NCBI GenBank assembly: GCA_022818135.1
Contig: JAFMSR010000005.1
Location: 33,282,434 to 33,346,433, forward strand
DNA: 64,000 nt
Reading direction: 5' to 3'
From: Saxidomus purpurata
Taxonomy: Eukaryota > Mollusca > Bivalvia > Venerida > Veneridae
Of the stretch, positions 22,530 through 34,745 are shown one piece after another (the first letter of the stretch is position 1; each line of letters starts with the position of its first letter). A program made the position numbers and the translations under genes. The notes under the pieces were generated by a model. That model ran no database searches, was not told where the DNA came from, and saw only the letters and a program-made list of their open reading frames with translations.

Positions 22530-22676
22530 CATATCAAGATACTTCTACGAAATTGGGAAAAGGATGACATAAATGTAATTCGTCCAAAAAAAAATATTTT
22601 AAAGCGTTTGGTTGACAAAAAAAATTAGATACAGAGGTAATGTTATAGCTGAAATAGTTGGCATGAAATGTAATGT

Positions 22677-22816
22677 TTAACCCTTTCGCTGCCACGTCGT
22701 TTTCAAAAGGTGCCAAGTGTAAACAAAATGACGTCAAACCATGTAAATGACGTCCTGCAAGCATTTTTGAACGCCAAATAGTGGCGTGACGTCGCACTGA
22801 CTTCAGGCTATTAAAG
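22677..22816. mobile_element. piggyBac-like terminus (TTAA-CCC)
   Basis: TTAACCCTTTCGCTGCCACG matches the piggyBac layout, in which the TTAA target is followed directly by CCC. It resembles the inverted terminus at 27060-27145. A TTAA also ends the segment near 22812, but the two sides are not clearly inverted repeats. Confidence 0.4.
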
Positions 22817-22819
22817 CAT

Positions 22820-24470
22820 ACAGTTAACACATTATAAATTGGCCTTCGTACGGATTAGCGATAAACTTTGTGCGAATAAGCAGGAACTTTCTCTCTTTTG
22901 TGCATTAGCTAAACTTTGTTCACTAACATTTATTACAAATATGAGTTTGGACGCCGTTTTATGCTTTAAATTGAAAATATACTTATGTGGATATACACAA
23001 TTAAGCTTGACTGCGCAGTGCGCAATTTGATGAAAAATTTGCCCCATCAATAGTAGGAAGCGAGAAGGTTCACGCGTATTCACCAGGAAGATTGAGGAGT
23101 TACTGAAATTAAGAGATAGAAGTAAACGAAATATTTGTTATCTAAATACTGTCCTCCGCAAACTTCAAGTTGAAGATCTTTCGCATTTTCAGTACAACTT
23201 CGAAGTTGTCGTTCATTAATATCTGGCAGTGTTCATAAAATCGCAAGTATATATTTTGAGACGCTTGATACATAATTTAGTCACTATGAAGTAAAACATT
23301 GAAACTCACTCACAGTAAACAAAACATTTGACAGTTTTATACAGAACAGAAATTTTATTAAGTAACTTATACAATATACAGTATCTCGTTACATAATAAC
23401 AAATATACAGAAACGTATCTTGACCCCCTTTATATCTTTCTCACATTTTATACAAGTCATCAAATACATGTGAGTAAATTATTTGTTGAAGTATAACAAT
23501 GACGGGAATCTAAGAGATATTTGTGCTGGTTGTTATTTTTTGTACAGATCATGTATTGCAGATCGTGATATTTTTCGTCAGCAAATATAATTTTTGGGAA
23601 TAAATGTTTGACATGGTGTACTAAACTAATGAGTTGAATATTTCCTGCCAAAATAAAAGTGACAGAAAAAAACAAAGATATGTTTATTCATCACTTTTAA
23701 CTTTCTCCACTACGTTTCGGCACAAGTAAATTATAACTTTTCACTATGTAGATCTACTACAATAAAAGTCGTAAGAAGGGTATGAACTGCAGATTAAAAC
23801 TTATATCTTGATTAAAACACAAAAACACCACTGTCAATCAGAACTTTGTATCTTCATACTTAGATAGACCGTTAAATAAAGTGAATTTTTTTTAAGTATC
23901 CTTTTCTAATTCAATACATAAGTAACAGTTAAGTTCAATGCAATTCAAAGATATTGTAAGGTAGCTTATATCAAAAATGAAATTTAACAATCTGTTGTTG
24001 TTTTTTCGTAATTATATACGTAGAGTGTTTTTACTCCTTTTGACTTGCAATTTTAACGAACTATTTCATTAGCTTTATTGTACAAAAAATGGTTAAACTG
24101 TTGATCCGGTTAGGTATTGGATAAATTCTATTATATGTACTTTCAGTGTAGAGAAATTTGTTTTATAATCACATATTATTATTAAATAATTTCCTAGATT
24201 TCCTCCAAGGAGTAACTCAATTTTAAGTCATTCAATGAAATATGTCTCTCAAATTATCTCAGATCCCAGCGGACGTGATTACACTGGGCTGCTTTGTAAC
24301 ATTGGTAAGCATTAGTAGGTCATCCTGGCCATCTTGTTTACATTTGAAGACTGGCTAGCGCACATTGCAAACGATGAGAAATACTAGTAGCTTTCACCAC
24401 TGGCCTGTTTATCTATGATAGATAAAACGTTTGTGCATTTATCATCATTAAATTTATATTGCGATGGCTG
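22820..24470. other. No recognisable gene
   Basis: AT-rich sequence with only short frames lacking motifs. No SINE head, satellite or exon with cysteine or SET signature was found by eye. Confidence 0.35.
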
Positions 24471-24474
24471 ATTG

Positions 24475-24972
24475 CTGCCATGTCGCGTTTTCGCATGGCG
24501 GGGCGAAAATATGAAAAATAGGGCGCTAAGCGACAACCGTTGTGTATCTGCAACGAGGCGAAAAGTATGTTGCATTTTCGCCCCGCCACCCGTTGATGCG
24601 AAAACGAGACAAATCAGTAATCTGTCCCATTGTCACGTTCCAATTGTCGCCCCACGCGAGAATGCGACATAGCAATAGTTTATTTAGTTTGTCGTGTTTT
24701 CGCGTGTCGCCCAGTCACTAAAAAGCGTCGGGGCGAAAATGCGACTCGACAATGCGACAGATAAATGATTTGTCGTGTTTTCATCTCGGCGAGTGGCGTG
24801 GCGAAAATGCGAAACTTTGAATGCGATAACTCGCGTTGGTGGAAAACAACTGTCACTTGGCGCCCCAATTGCTTGTGTTTTCACCGCCGAAGAGAAAACG
24901 CGACAAATCAGTAATTTGTCGTATGTTCGTCTTTTGATTTCCGCCCCGCCATGCGAAAACGGAACATGGCAG
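24475..24972. mobile_element. CpG-rich TIR element with internal GCGAAAA palindromes
   Basis: Termini 'ctgccatgtcgcgttttcgc' plus atggcggggcg, and its near reverse complement at 24942-24972, are inverted over about 31 bp. The interior is packed with GGGGCGAAAATGCGAC-type words in both orientations and with 'gacaaatcagtaatttgtcg'-like segments. No transposase frame; the minus and plus open frames follow from the lack of stops in CpG-rich repeats. Confidence 0.65.
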
Positions 24973-25336
24973 AAATTAGCCACGATATGAAATATTCAGT
25001 GCACAAAATTACCAGAAATTGTCCAAGCGCAAATGATCCCGGCATTATATTCTGCTTAAAACAAATTCAAGTTGTTTGACATATTTGCATTATGCATGTC
25101 TTACTGACAACTGCTACACCCTAGCGCGAACATACCACAAAATCTTTAACCTTTAGACCTTTTTAGAAATCAATAATTTATAATAATTATCATCGGTAAA
25201 CTAAAGATGAAAATAATATAAATGAAAGGGGACATACTTCTATAATTATATCCATGTAGGAGGTTCAAATATTTAGCGTGAGAACCTTATTTTTGATTTG
25301 TGAAGACTGACATTTGACTTTGGATATTATTAATCG

Positions 25337-25590
25337 CCGCATCCGTGGTCAAGTGGTTAAGGTCGCTACTTGTAATCACAAAACCTGTAACTGATTTAGG
25401 GCCGTTGGTTCGAGTCCCGCTACCGACCATGCCTAATTATATTGGAAAGTTGGCAGTTTCTTGTGAAGGGTAGCGATCTAGTACTGATCCTTCCCAGCAA
25501 TGATGGTTAGGTAAACTGCCCGCCAGCATATGACTGAAATACTGTTGACAAACGGCGTTAAACTCAAAACCAAATAAAAAACCATTTGAA
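25337..25590 (+). mobile_element. tRNA-derived SINE (family 'gccgcatccgtggtcaagtgg')
   Basis: The A box lies in 'gtggtcaagtgg', and the B box is 'ggttcgagtcc' at about 25408. The body shares 'gcagtttcttgtga', 'actgcccgcc' and 'gaaatactgttga' with copies at 34029 and 52520. The tail is AACC/AAAT-rich. Confidence 0.8.
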
Positions 25591-25599
25591 ATAACCTGG

Positions 25600-27055
25600 C
25601 AACCGATGCGACATTGGACCAGCTGACAGAAAATGTTGATTGTACATCTGCGAGATTTAGTTAGACGAGCGGATGGGATTATACACGAAATACGTAAGAT
25701 TTCGCGAAACATATGAACCACATTTTTTCCAAACTTGCATCGACTTCCTCTGATCTGTATCTAATGATATTAGAATGTTTCGTGTCTCTTACAATAACCG
25801 TGTTGCAGTACGCACACCATACGAAGACCCCACGCCATCCCCTGTACACACAACTAGCAGGGTGTTTTTTTATTAGCCTTGTTTTTGTGTTTCCCCAAAC
25901 TAAGCCGCCATTGGAGAAAACACGAAATAAAATCCGTCGTGCGTCCACTTGGCGCTTTCACTTACTTGGTATACGAATATCGTCTGTTGCATAAATTGAA
26001 AAAGACGCAGTCCGGTTATTGCAATCAGCTATCCTGACAAGGTATAGGAAGTGTATGCTGGTCAGTACTCAAACTTTAATGAATACATATTGCGCTAAAG
26101 TTAATATTTGTGTTAACTATGTTAAATATCAGAATAAAGATAATAAAACTGATATAGATATTGTCAAAAGTATTTTTAAAAATACATGTCGACTCAGAAT
26201 AATTGATATACATTTATCTTATAAATACTACTTATCACACATGTACACATCACTTTTTACTATGTCAGAACAGCGGTGCGCTTTTGCAATTCTCAAGTGA
26301 ATAACGTAATTGCCAGAATTTGTGGGGGTTTTTTTGCATTCGATATTTGTTAGCAGACGTTTATGTTGTCAAAACAACAGAAGAAATAATTCAACGGTAT
26401 TGCATGGTTAACTTAGCGAAAGTTTAATCTGTTAATCTAAACTATTCTTTTATTACTATAACAAGTTTTGAAATTGGAAACTAAATCTTGTAACAGACCA
26501 CGATCTGACCTACCATGATAAATTGCACTGTTTGCTGTCCTGTTAATATTCGAATTAAATCGAAGAGGGACAAACTGTAGACCTCCATATATTCGTCATT
26601 TGGTTCTTGAGAAGAAAGTTACTCTGTATGATCAGACGTATTTGCTATGTTTATCGACTGGAATTCGATCAAGCTGGACTAATCCAAATCGGTTATAAAG
26701 TGTATTTTTTTGGCGAACGACTTTTTTTATCAATACTACTAAACAGGATAGGAACTAGAAATCTATCATATCTAGGTGTTGCTTCTGTGTAGAAATATCT
26801 TTGGACATAGATTTACGCCAAACTCACGACAATTTACATCCTCCGATGGATATTCACTAAGCTTGACATCACACAGACAATGGCGCGAATCAGTCGAGAT
26901 TTCGTGCCAAAATAAATGACGTCATAACGTTGATGACGTCACAAAAGTTTATACCCGACGCTTCCCGAATCAATCCCAATACTGTTTAATATGTTCAATG
27001 TTACTGAGACATAGAATAGTCTGTCCTTCAACCAATATTCCATCTTTAAATAACC
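25600..27055. other. No supported gene
   Basis: Several open frames of 60-93 codons on both strands have no motif. Repeated 'tgacgtca' palindromes occur near 26917-26943. Possible intron of the SET-containing gene. Confidence 0.35.
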
Positions 27056-27059
27056 TATT

Positions 27060-27145
27060 AAATACTGGCCTAAAATTGGCCCCGTGGCACTCAACGTAGT
27101 ATATCAATTGGCCCGATTTTGGCCCCGTGGCACAGAACTGGTTAA
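27060..27145 (-). mobile_element. piggyBac-like terminus, minus orientation
   Basis: On the minus strand TTAACCAGTTCTGTGCCACG starts the element end, and 'gtgccacggggccaa' is repeated again inside at about 27080. The TTAA at 27142-27145 is the presumed target. The other end was not located. Confidence 0.4.
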
Positions 27146-27207
27146 AGAGTCTTTGTTGACGTCTTACAAAATATGCCCCTGTGTCTTCCTGGTGGCAAAA
27201 TGTTTAC

Positions 27208-27336
27208 CTTTCTCAAATGCGTAATTTGGAATTTCATAAAACTTTATTCCAAGTCTCTTAGCATAGTCGTCCCCGTAGTAAAACAAAAGCTCCGATCCAG
27301 GTAGTATGTGGTTGAATGCATAGTAGTATACTTCGC
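27208..27336 (-). CDS. SET-domain exon, C-terminal half (PRDM9-like)
   Basis: The minus-strand exon is bounded by the acceptor 'ggtccatttcag' and donor 'AAAG|GTAAAC', entering and leaving in phase 1. It reads EVYYYAFNHILPGSELLFYY then GDDYAKRLGIKFY. The PGxELLxxYGDxYxxxLGI signature is the end of the SET domain in PRDM7/9-type lysine methyltransferases, where the YGD tyrosine lines the catalytic pocket. The N-terminal SET halves lie upstream at 30097-30187 and 31502-31687. Whether the protein is an active histone methyltransferase cannot be told. Confidence 0.75.
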
Positions 27337-27446
27337 CTGAAATGGACCAATGAGAGGGGTTAAACTGTAAATGTATTATAAATCAGAAAACCTATCTAGA
27401 AACAATAGGGTAATTTCGTATGCAATCAACTGAAGATAACATAGAA

Positions 27447-27520
27447 GAAGAAAATCAACGCACTAACAGTTTAAACATTTATCGACATGTTTCGGCCGTA
27501 AAGCCTTCATCAGAATAACA
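27447..27520 (-). ncRNA. Hammerhead-ribozyme-like core of a Penelope-like repeat
   Basis: On the minus strand the conserved boxes CTGATGA (27507-27513) and GAAA (27490-27493) flank a short GGC/GCC stem. After GAAA the segment AAACAT can pair with ATGTTT further on, forming stem III, just before TTA, a permissible cleavage triplet. Stem I pairing is poor. Penelope-like elements are known to carry hammerhead motifs. The flanking segment recurs at 30-63. Activity is unproven. Confidence 0.5.
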
Positions 27521-27609
27521 AATGTGACGTCACATCCGTATGGCGGACTTTTGAAGACAAATTCACCTTGAAATTTACAATACGAAACAAATATTTTTAT
27601 ACTTGAAAC

Positions 27610-28225
27610 ATGAGGGCCATGATAGCCATATATCGCTCACCTGACCATAATTGCAATTTAAAAGAAGAAAGTAGGTCAAAAGGTCATAATCAAATTAAGT
27701 CGTAGGAATTTTGGAAAAAAAAGTTTGCAAAACTGCACAAATAGTCCAAATTTCATCAGTCTAGATTGAAAATTAACATATTTGGTATTGGTCCACTTGG
27801 CAATGCTACCTCCTTGATATCTAAGCCTTAGACCTTGTGATTTTTTGAAGCTTTTACTATATACGTTTTTATAACTATCCCTCTCGAGTGTAGTCAATTT
27901 TTACCCAAGGGGTATGATTTTGACAATTTTGGTAGAGTCTAATTGGCAATGCTTCAAACCAATTATCTAAGCTCTATGGATTGTTGTTTGGAGACCTTTT
28001 TATAAATTATCCCTATATATCCTATGTAAAATCAAGTGACCACATGGGTGGCGTCTCGTGATTTTGACAAGATTTTTAAAGTTTCGAATATTTACATACA
28101 TGTAAACCATACAGTGAGGCCAACTTAGTCCCAGGGGTATAATTTGAGCCAACTTGAGAGAGGACCATAAGACAATGCTATACATTAAATGTCTTAGCTC
28201 TGGGCTTGTGGTTTTAGACAAGATT
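27610..28225 (+). mobile_element. Helitron-like element, 3'-truncated
   Basis: Begins 'tgagggccatgatagccata' plus tatcgctcacctg, the family 5' end, followed by 'agaaagtaggtcaaaaggtc' and degenerate internal units. The 3' hairpin and CTAA are absent. Confidence 0.65.
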
Positions 28226-28229
28226 TTTT

Positions 28230-29376
28230 AAGCTTTCGCTATACACTTGGAGGCTTTTCTAACGCAACATCTATTTTGCTTATTTGTGGATGGATTTCGT
28301 TGAAATTTCAGAAAATAATAATTAAAGGCATCATACTTACTTCTTCGAAATTTATTTACATTGTATTGATGAAAACGTATAAAAAATGAACAGAATAAAA
28401 CATCGCATTAGAAATAAAAGTCACAATACGTAATTGCAGTTTAACGTTCGAAACACATGGCCCATGTGTGGAAAGGTAACTATGTTAAATTGTATTTAAA
28501 TGAACCATTTACATTTCTGTATGTAAATGTTTTGTATGTAAACAAAATTTGTCTGTGGAACTTATTGAAATGGTTATAATTTAGAAAGCACCGTTCGTAT
28601 CCTCTATCACGGTACTCCAAAGCATACAGCACCAATATTTTTGATTTGCGAGATTTATCCGAAAATCGATAGAATGCATATGATTGAAATGAATATAAAA
28701 CAGGAATAGTAGGTTTTTTTTTACAATTATAAACATTTGCAATATAAATTTGGGTAAATATCAAAAAAATATTAATAAAAATCAATTAAAGATTAGCCTG
28801 TCTGAAACATGCCGACTGCGCGACAGCGTTCGCGGACATTCATTCGCGCAATGCTTTTCTGAGTTGAACACAATTGTGTCAGCTATGTGTTTTACCGGCG
28901 TGCCTAAGCTTTCACATAGTAACCAACACTTATTTCCCGCCATTATGTCCACGTGCAAAGTGCAAACATTGTTCACAGCCCAGGTGCATAGCTACTGAAC
29001 CGTAACAGTTGAATAATTTTGTCATATGTGCGCGTCTTATATGACCAAATAACTGTATGCACAATTTCAAGAAATTCGGTTTCTTAAGTGTCGACTTTCG
29101 TCGAGAAATTATGCGTAAAAAAGTATGACTAGATTTGAATGCGGACAGCGGTGTCCGGGTTTGGTGACGGTAAAAAAAAACGCTTTTCGAGTAACAAAGC
29201 GTAACGTGCTTATTTGTTGAAAAATCGACAATTCAATGGCACTAACTCGAGTGCCTGGACCGACATGGCTGGTTCTCGTACTTTCCTGAAATACTGGAGA
29301 GGGAGTTATGGCCTTCGCCGCTCTCTGTGCATGACTATGGACTTATACAATCAAACTTACATTTGTTTTGCGGTTA
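28230..29376. other. No recognisable gene
   Basis: Intergenic or intronic sequence. 28795-29200 is locally CpG-richer ('gcgcgacagcgttcgcgga'), but I see no exon signature. Confidence 0.35.
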
Positions 29377-30091
<715 letters not shown>

Positions 30092-30096
30092 TTCAC

Positions 30097-30187
30097 GGGA
30101 TATACAGGTACAAATTCTCCGATTCTTTTGTGTTCGCACAATTAACGTACCTAAGCCAATTCGATAATGATGGATCACGTGCATCAA
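30097..30187 (-). CDS. SET-domain exon, central part (PRDM9-like)
   Basis: The minus strand reads DARDPSLSNWLRYVNCANTK then ESENLYLYIP. NWxRYVNCA is the diagnostic SET core of PRDM7/9-type proteins, where it replaces the NHxCxPN motif of canonical SET domains and contacts S-adenosylmethionine. The acceptor at 30188-30190 gives phase-1 entry, matching the upstream exon; an alternative acceptor at 30213-30215 would add nine residues (RLLNASYAV) but enters in phase 0. All visible donors leave phase 2, which does not match the phase-1 entry of 27208-27336. The end of this exon runs into a 20-C tract, so a missing base, lost donor or pseudogenisation must be considered. Confidence 0.7.
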
Positions 30188-30219
30188 CTGCATAGGATGC
30201 ATTCAATAGACGCTGAAAA

Positions 30220-30650
30220 ATAATTTGGATTACTTTTAAAGACTTGGAATACGACTTGAAATTATTTGAGAATTAATAGAACAAAATTTAATTAGAAATG
30301 TGCCCATGAGAGAATTACGGCCATTTCAATGGTGTATGTATACTTTTTTGACACAGTTCACGCTTGATATAAAGATAAGAACAGTCTTTGGACACGCCAT
30401 GAGTTTTTGACCATATGTATGGTAATTATGTGGTACAAACTAAGAGCTGACTTATTTTTTCGACAAATTACATGTCAAGTAGTACAAAGTATATGGCCAA
30501 TATAATCGTTTGTTTTGCAATCAAAACTATATAGTATACAGAGAAGATTTTAGAAACAAAAACTGAAGGTGATCAGTAACTGTGCATAGTACATATTATC
30601 ACTTCTGTAAAGTATTATTAAATTCTGACAAAGGGTTTTGGAGACTAAGA
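30220..30650. other. No recognisable feature
   Basis: AT-rich; presumed intron between the central and N-terminal SET exons. Confidence 0.4.
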
Positions 30651-30654
30651 GCAC

Positions 30655-30890
30655 ACAAGATTTTACTATCTCGGGGCCCCTGTGACCTTGATCTTTGACC
30701 TAGTGACCTGAAACATGAACCATGCACAACTATGCATGGCACTTACCATTTCTGATAAGTATCATTATATTCTGGCCAGGGGTTTTGGTGAGTTAGCATC
30801 CACAAGATTGTGTCTACAGGGGCGAACGGACAGGCTGAATCCAGTATACCTCCCAACACTGTGTTTTAGGGGTATAAATATCGCACAGAC
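30655..30890 (-). repeat. Fragment of the 147-bp-unit repeat family
   Basis: On the minus strand it carries the family start (tatactggattcagcctgtc) and one unit with 'aggtcaaagatcaaggtcac'. Compare 46105-47215 and 61493-62070. Confidence 0.65.
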
Positions 30891-30982
30891 TGGGGCAATA
30901 TGACTGATCACCCAAAAACATAATGCCAATAAAAATTGTGCATATGTTTGGGAAGAATGAATAATTGGTTTCAAAGAAAACA

Positions 30983-31100
30983 AGAGCTGACACTCATAAG
31001 TGACGAATGTCCCCGAGGTGGTAATGCTTGAATATGGTTTTTGCGCATTGCACTACTATTCATTGCCACAATTACCCATATTCAAAGTTTGGTATAAAAT
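30983..31100 (+). repeat. Pearl-like element start, truncated
   Basis: 'acaagagctgacactcataa' plus gtgacgaatgtccccgag matches the first bases of the 6568-7673 element; no satellite core follows. Confidence 0.5.
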
Positions 31101-31501
31101 AATTGCATATTGAAGGAGGATGGTGGACCCAAAAAGCACATACACAAACAATCAAAACGGATAAGCATTGATAAGAGCTATTCTCATATAATAAAGAAAA
31201 TACCAAGAGAAATTTGTGTGACAACCGCATTTTCTTGAACCCGAAGAGCCATCTGCCCATAACACGGCAACAAGGATTAATTAGTAAGGATTGACCTGTG
31301 GAGCAGGTGGCTAGGTGTTGTGCACGACACACCCTTGTGGTATGGGTAACAGTTGTGATAAGTTATATCAAAATCGATACATGCCTGTGGCAGATTGCAT
31401 TTAGTAGTATTTGAGCCCAAAGTGTGAAACGAAATTGCGGACAGACCTATAATCCCCGAACCGGTCAAATGACCGGTAGGGGACTAATATGAAAATCTTA
31501 C

Positions 31502-31687
31502 ATCCCAACTGTATGCATGATTGTAACTGTTGTCGTAGACCTTTCATTCCTTTATATGGCCCAAACACACTGCCACGCATGATATATTCCTCTGCAAAAG
31601 CTCCCAATCCTGCACCAGAGATACCCGATGTTTTAATGACAATTCCTCTTGGGCGACTATTAATAGCTCTTTCTGGATCGTAGCATA
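31502..31687 (-). CDS. SET-domain exon, N-terminal half (PRDM9-like)
   Basis: The minus-strand exon lies between 'acttcag' and a consensus donor GTAAGA, phase 1 in and phase 1 out (186 bp). It reads CYDPERAINSRPRGIVIKTS, then GISGAGLGAFAEEY and GSVFGPYKG. The order 'S-G-I-x-x-A-G-L-G … FGPYxG' is the start of the SET domain in PRDM-family methyltransferases (human PRDM9 has the same spacing). The next part of the fold is at 30097-30187. The link sequence after FGPYKG is about ten residues shorter than in PRDM9 if the nearest acceptor is used. Confidence 0.75.
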
Positions 31688-31727
31688 CTGAAGTCTGTAA
31701 AAAATAAAAATATAAAAATCAATCAAT

Positions 31728-32573
31728 CAAGAGTGCCATGATGGCCCTATATCGGTCACTTTTGACTATCTTTGCAATTTCAAACAAGAAAGTAGGTCAA
31801 AAGGTCAGAATCAATATCAGTCATAGGAAATTTGCACATTAGTTTGCAAAACTGCAAAAATAGTCAAAATTTCATCTCTATAGCTTGAAAAACAAAAACT
31901 AGTCCAAAGATCAAGGTCAGCCAAGCTAAATGTTTAAACATCTGCTTTCAAAACAGTACATTGTGTAGCTTCAAAAACAGGAAAGTAGGTCAAGGTCAGC
32001 CAATGGCAAGGTTTGAATCTACATGTAAATCGGTATATATGGTCCAACTTTCATTGATGTAGCTTCAAGAACAGAAAGTAGGTCAGTAGGTCAAGTGAGC
32101 CATCTTGGACCAAAGGGGAATAATTTGAACAATCTTAGTACTGTACCACAAGGCAATGCTACAAGCTAAATATCTAAGTTCTGGGCCTTATGGTATGAGA
32201 TCAGGGGATTTTTTTTTAAACGTTCCTATATCCCAATGTAAAATCGAGTGAGCCCAATTTCGAACCCAGGGGTCATGATTTTAATAATTTTGGTAGAAGT
32301 CCACTTCACAGTGCTACACTCTTAAAATCTATGCCCTGGACCTTCTGGTTTTTTGATAAGAAGTTTTTCCAGAGTTCTGCATGGACTGGAATTCTTTGAA
32401 CACCTTTGGTAGTGTACCACCCAAGAATCACAACTGTAAAGTTATATCATCTTGTGACAAGCGGTTTAAGAGAAGATGCCACTTGATGCAAATTGTTGAT
32501 AACGACGTATGACGACGGACATAGGGTGATCCTAAAAGCTACCATTGATCACGTTGTTGCTAAGGTGAGCTAA
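31728..32573 (+). mobile_element. Helitron-like element, complete termini
   Basis: Starts 'caagagtgccatgatggccc' plus tatatcggtcact and ends 'ctaaggtgagCTAA'. The 3' hairpin is degraded (ttgatcacgttgttgct). Internal diverged units contain 'aaagtaggtcaaaaggtcag' and 'gaacaatcttagtac'. Confidence 0.7.
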
Positions 32574-33548
32574 AACTAGGTTAAAAGGGAATAGCCAGTT
32601 TTGACTACATGGGCAAAGTTATAACAGTTTAGAGAGAGAGGACCACTAGACACTGCTAAATACAAAATATCTAAGTGTAACACCTTGCAATTATGGGAAA
32701 GACGAGTCTCTAAAAGTGTCCTATATAAGCTCATAAAAAATAATTGAATTGCCCCTTGGCATGCCCAATTTTGACTCTAGGGGCACAATTTGAACAATTT
32801 GGACCTCTAGACGATGCTACACAACAACCTAGCTCTGGGCCTCCAAATCATAGGCGCGAGGATTTTTAAACATTACCTTATTAAATTAATCTACTTAAAA
32901 CAAGTGAGCCCAGGGGCGGGGCCAATTTATACACAAGGGCAATAATTTGAACAATTTGGTAAAGGAATACTAGATGATACTACCTACCAAATATCTAAGC
33001 TCTATGCAATAGGTATTAAATGAGATTTTTAAAGTATTTCCTTAAACAAATCTACATAAATCAAGTGATCCCTGGGACAGGGCCAATTATGACCCCATGG
33101 GTTTGAATGTAATTGATAGAGAACCACTACACAATATCTAACTTCTGGGCCTTACAGTTTCTGACAAGAAGTGTTACTATATATTTCTATGTATAACATA
33201 TGACCCTACGGGCGCGGCCAATTTTGACCCAAAGAGCAAAATTTGAACAATCTTGATACAGGGCTTCTAGACGGTGCCACAATATACCTAACCTCAGGGA
33301 CGTGTGTTTTTTGAGGATTTTCGAAGTTTTTTTTATTTTTTGCCATAGCAACCACAGTTTTGCATGGAATGGAATTCTTTGAACAACTTTGTTAGAGTTT
33401 CATGCACGGAACATTCTTGCCAAGTTTTATCAACATTGGCTATTATTTTCAGAGAATATGTCGTATGATGGACGTACTACGTACGATGGACGCCGGACTG
33501 TGAGCGATCCTAATAGCCCAACCTGGCCCTTTGTGCCAAGTGAGCTAA
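32574..33548 (+). mobile_element. Helitron-like element abutting the previous one
   Basis: About five diverged ~150-bp units with 'caagtgatccctgggacagg' and 'accaaatatctaagctctat'. It ends 'cctttgtgccaagtgagCTAA' after a 'cgtacgatggacgccgga' tract. The 5' terminus is not recognisable, so it may be an internal duplication of the preceding copy. Confidence 0.6.
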
Positions 33549-33699
33549 TACAAACAGGAGTTATTGATAAGGACATGCTGTAGAATTTAACAGCGGCAAT
33601 TGAAGCGTGACTCTTCTCTGCATTTACCGTGCACATCATCGTGGTTTTTCATTTGCCCGTTGTGTAATCACTTTTTTGCTATTGTAATTTCGAAACTCC

Positions 33700-34022
33700 A
33701 CATTGTGTTATTATCATATATATCGATCTCTGCATCGTGTTTTAGAATCTCTACATCGTATTTTCGCGTCGTGTTTTAGCATTTGCGAATTGAGTTTTCG
33801 CTATTTGCATCATGTTACCTCATCTCTACATAATGTCATCGTACCTCTGCATCGTAATATTGTACATCAGCATCGTGTTATCGTATCTATCATGTTTTCC
33901 TCTGTGCATCGTATTTTTGAATCTTGTTTTTCCGTCGCTACTCTGCATCGTGTTTATCTTATTGCATCTCTGTATTATTGTACCTTTGCATCGTGATATT
34001 GTGCATTCGTATCTCATCGTAC
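33700..34022. repeat. Degenerate 'ctctgcatcgtgttatcgta' minisatellite
   Basis: About 14 irregular units of roughly 20-24 bp are centred on 'tgcatcgt'. Open frames through it are repeat by-products. Confidence 0.75.
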
Positions 34023-34028
34023 TTTTTA

Positions 34029-34270
34029 TGGCCGCATCCATAGTCGAGTGGTTAGAGTCGCTGACTTGAAATCACTGCAACCTCTCATAGATTGAGTGCC
34101 ATGGGTTCGAGCCCTGCTACCGACCATGTCTCTCTATGTGAGGAAGTTAGCAGTTTCTTATGGAGGAAAGAAATCTAGTACTGGTTCTCCAAGGAACGAT
34201 TTAAGGAAAACTGCCCACTTGTTGAAACGACTAAAAGCACAATTTGGAATGATTGTTAAACTCCCACAAC
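34029..34270 (+). mobile_element. tRNA-derived SINE (family of 25337)
   Basis: A box 'agtcgagtggttagagt', B box 'gggttcgagccc' at about 34103, body with 'agcagtttcttatgga' and 'aaactgcccact'. Same family as 25337-25590. Confidence 0.8.
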
Positions 34271-34487
34271 AAGATTCAAAATACCAATAGTTTCATATGA
34301 TACCTACATTTTTATCACGGACGTAGAGAGAAGTGAATTTCTCCGAAAGTGTTCCATACCACTCTTTGTTTGTATGACATCTCCATGCATCTGCAGTATA
34401 TTTTAAACATTATTTAAACTTTTGATGTAACCCTTAGCTGATAGCTTATGCCAGTTTTGCATCGCAATGCATTTTACTATTTATTCA

Positions 34488-34745
34488 AAAAAGAGATATC
34501 TCTCTAATTTTAAAGAGATATCTTTCGTTTTAATAGAAATATCTATTTCCGACTGAGATATATCTTTGTATCACAGAAAGATACCTCCTAAACTTTAAAT
34601 GATATCTCTTGTACTTACAGAGATATCTGTTTAACATCATTTGAGAGACGTCGGTCCATTTTGAGAGAAATCTCTAAAAGTTAGAGATATCTCTCTTAAG
34701 TTGTAAACAGAGATGTTTGTCAATTTTACTCAGATATCTCTTTTT
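34488..34745. repeat. Array of AGAGATATCTCT-type palindromes
   Basis: About twelve palindromic or near-palindromic words of the type agagatatctct, with variants such as gagatatatc, aaagatacct and gagaaatctct, lie about 20-25 bp apart. Spacers are unrelated in sequence. Unlike an ordinary minisatellite, only the palindrome is conserved. Confidence 0.8.

Noticed and set aside
27420..27446. Reading 1-29 and 27420-27446 as further shared Penelope-like sequence
   Set aside because: Similarity stops at the 'gaaaatcaacgc' edge in both places.
31401..31501. Continuation of the SET exon past 31502 (frame open to about 31401)
   Set aside because: A consensus GTAAGA donor ends the exon, and the downstream residues do not resemble a SET domain.
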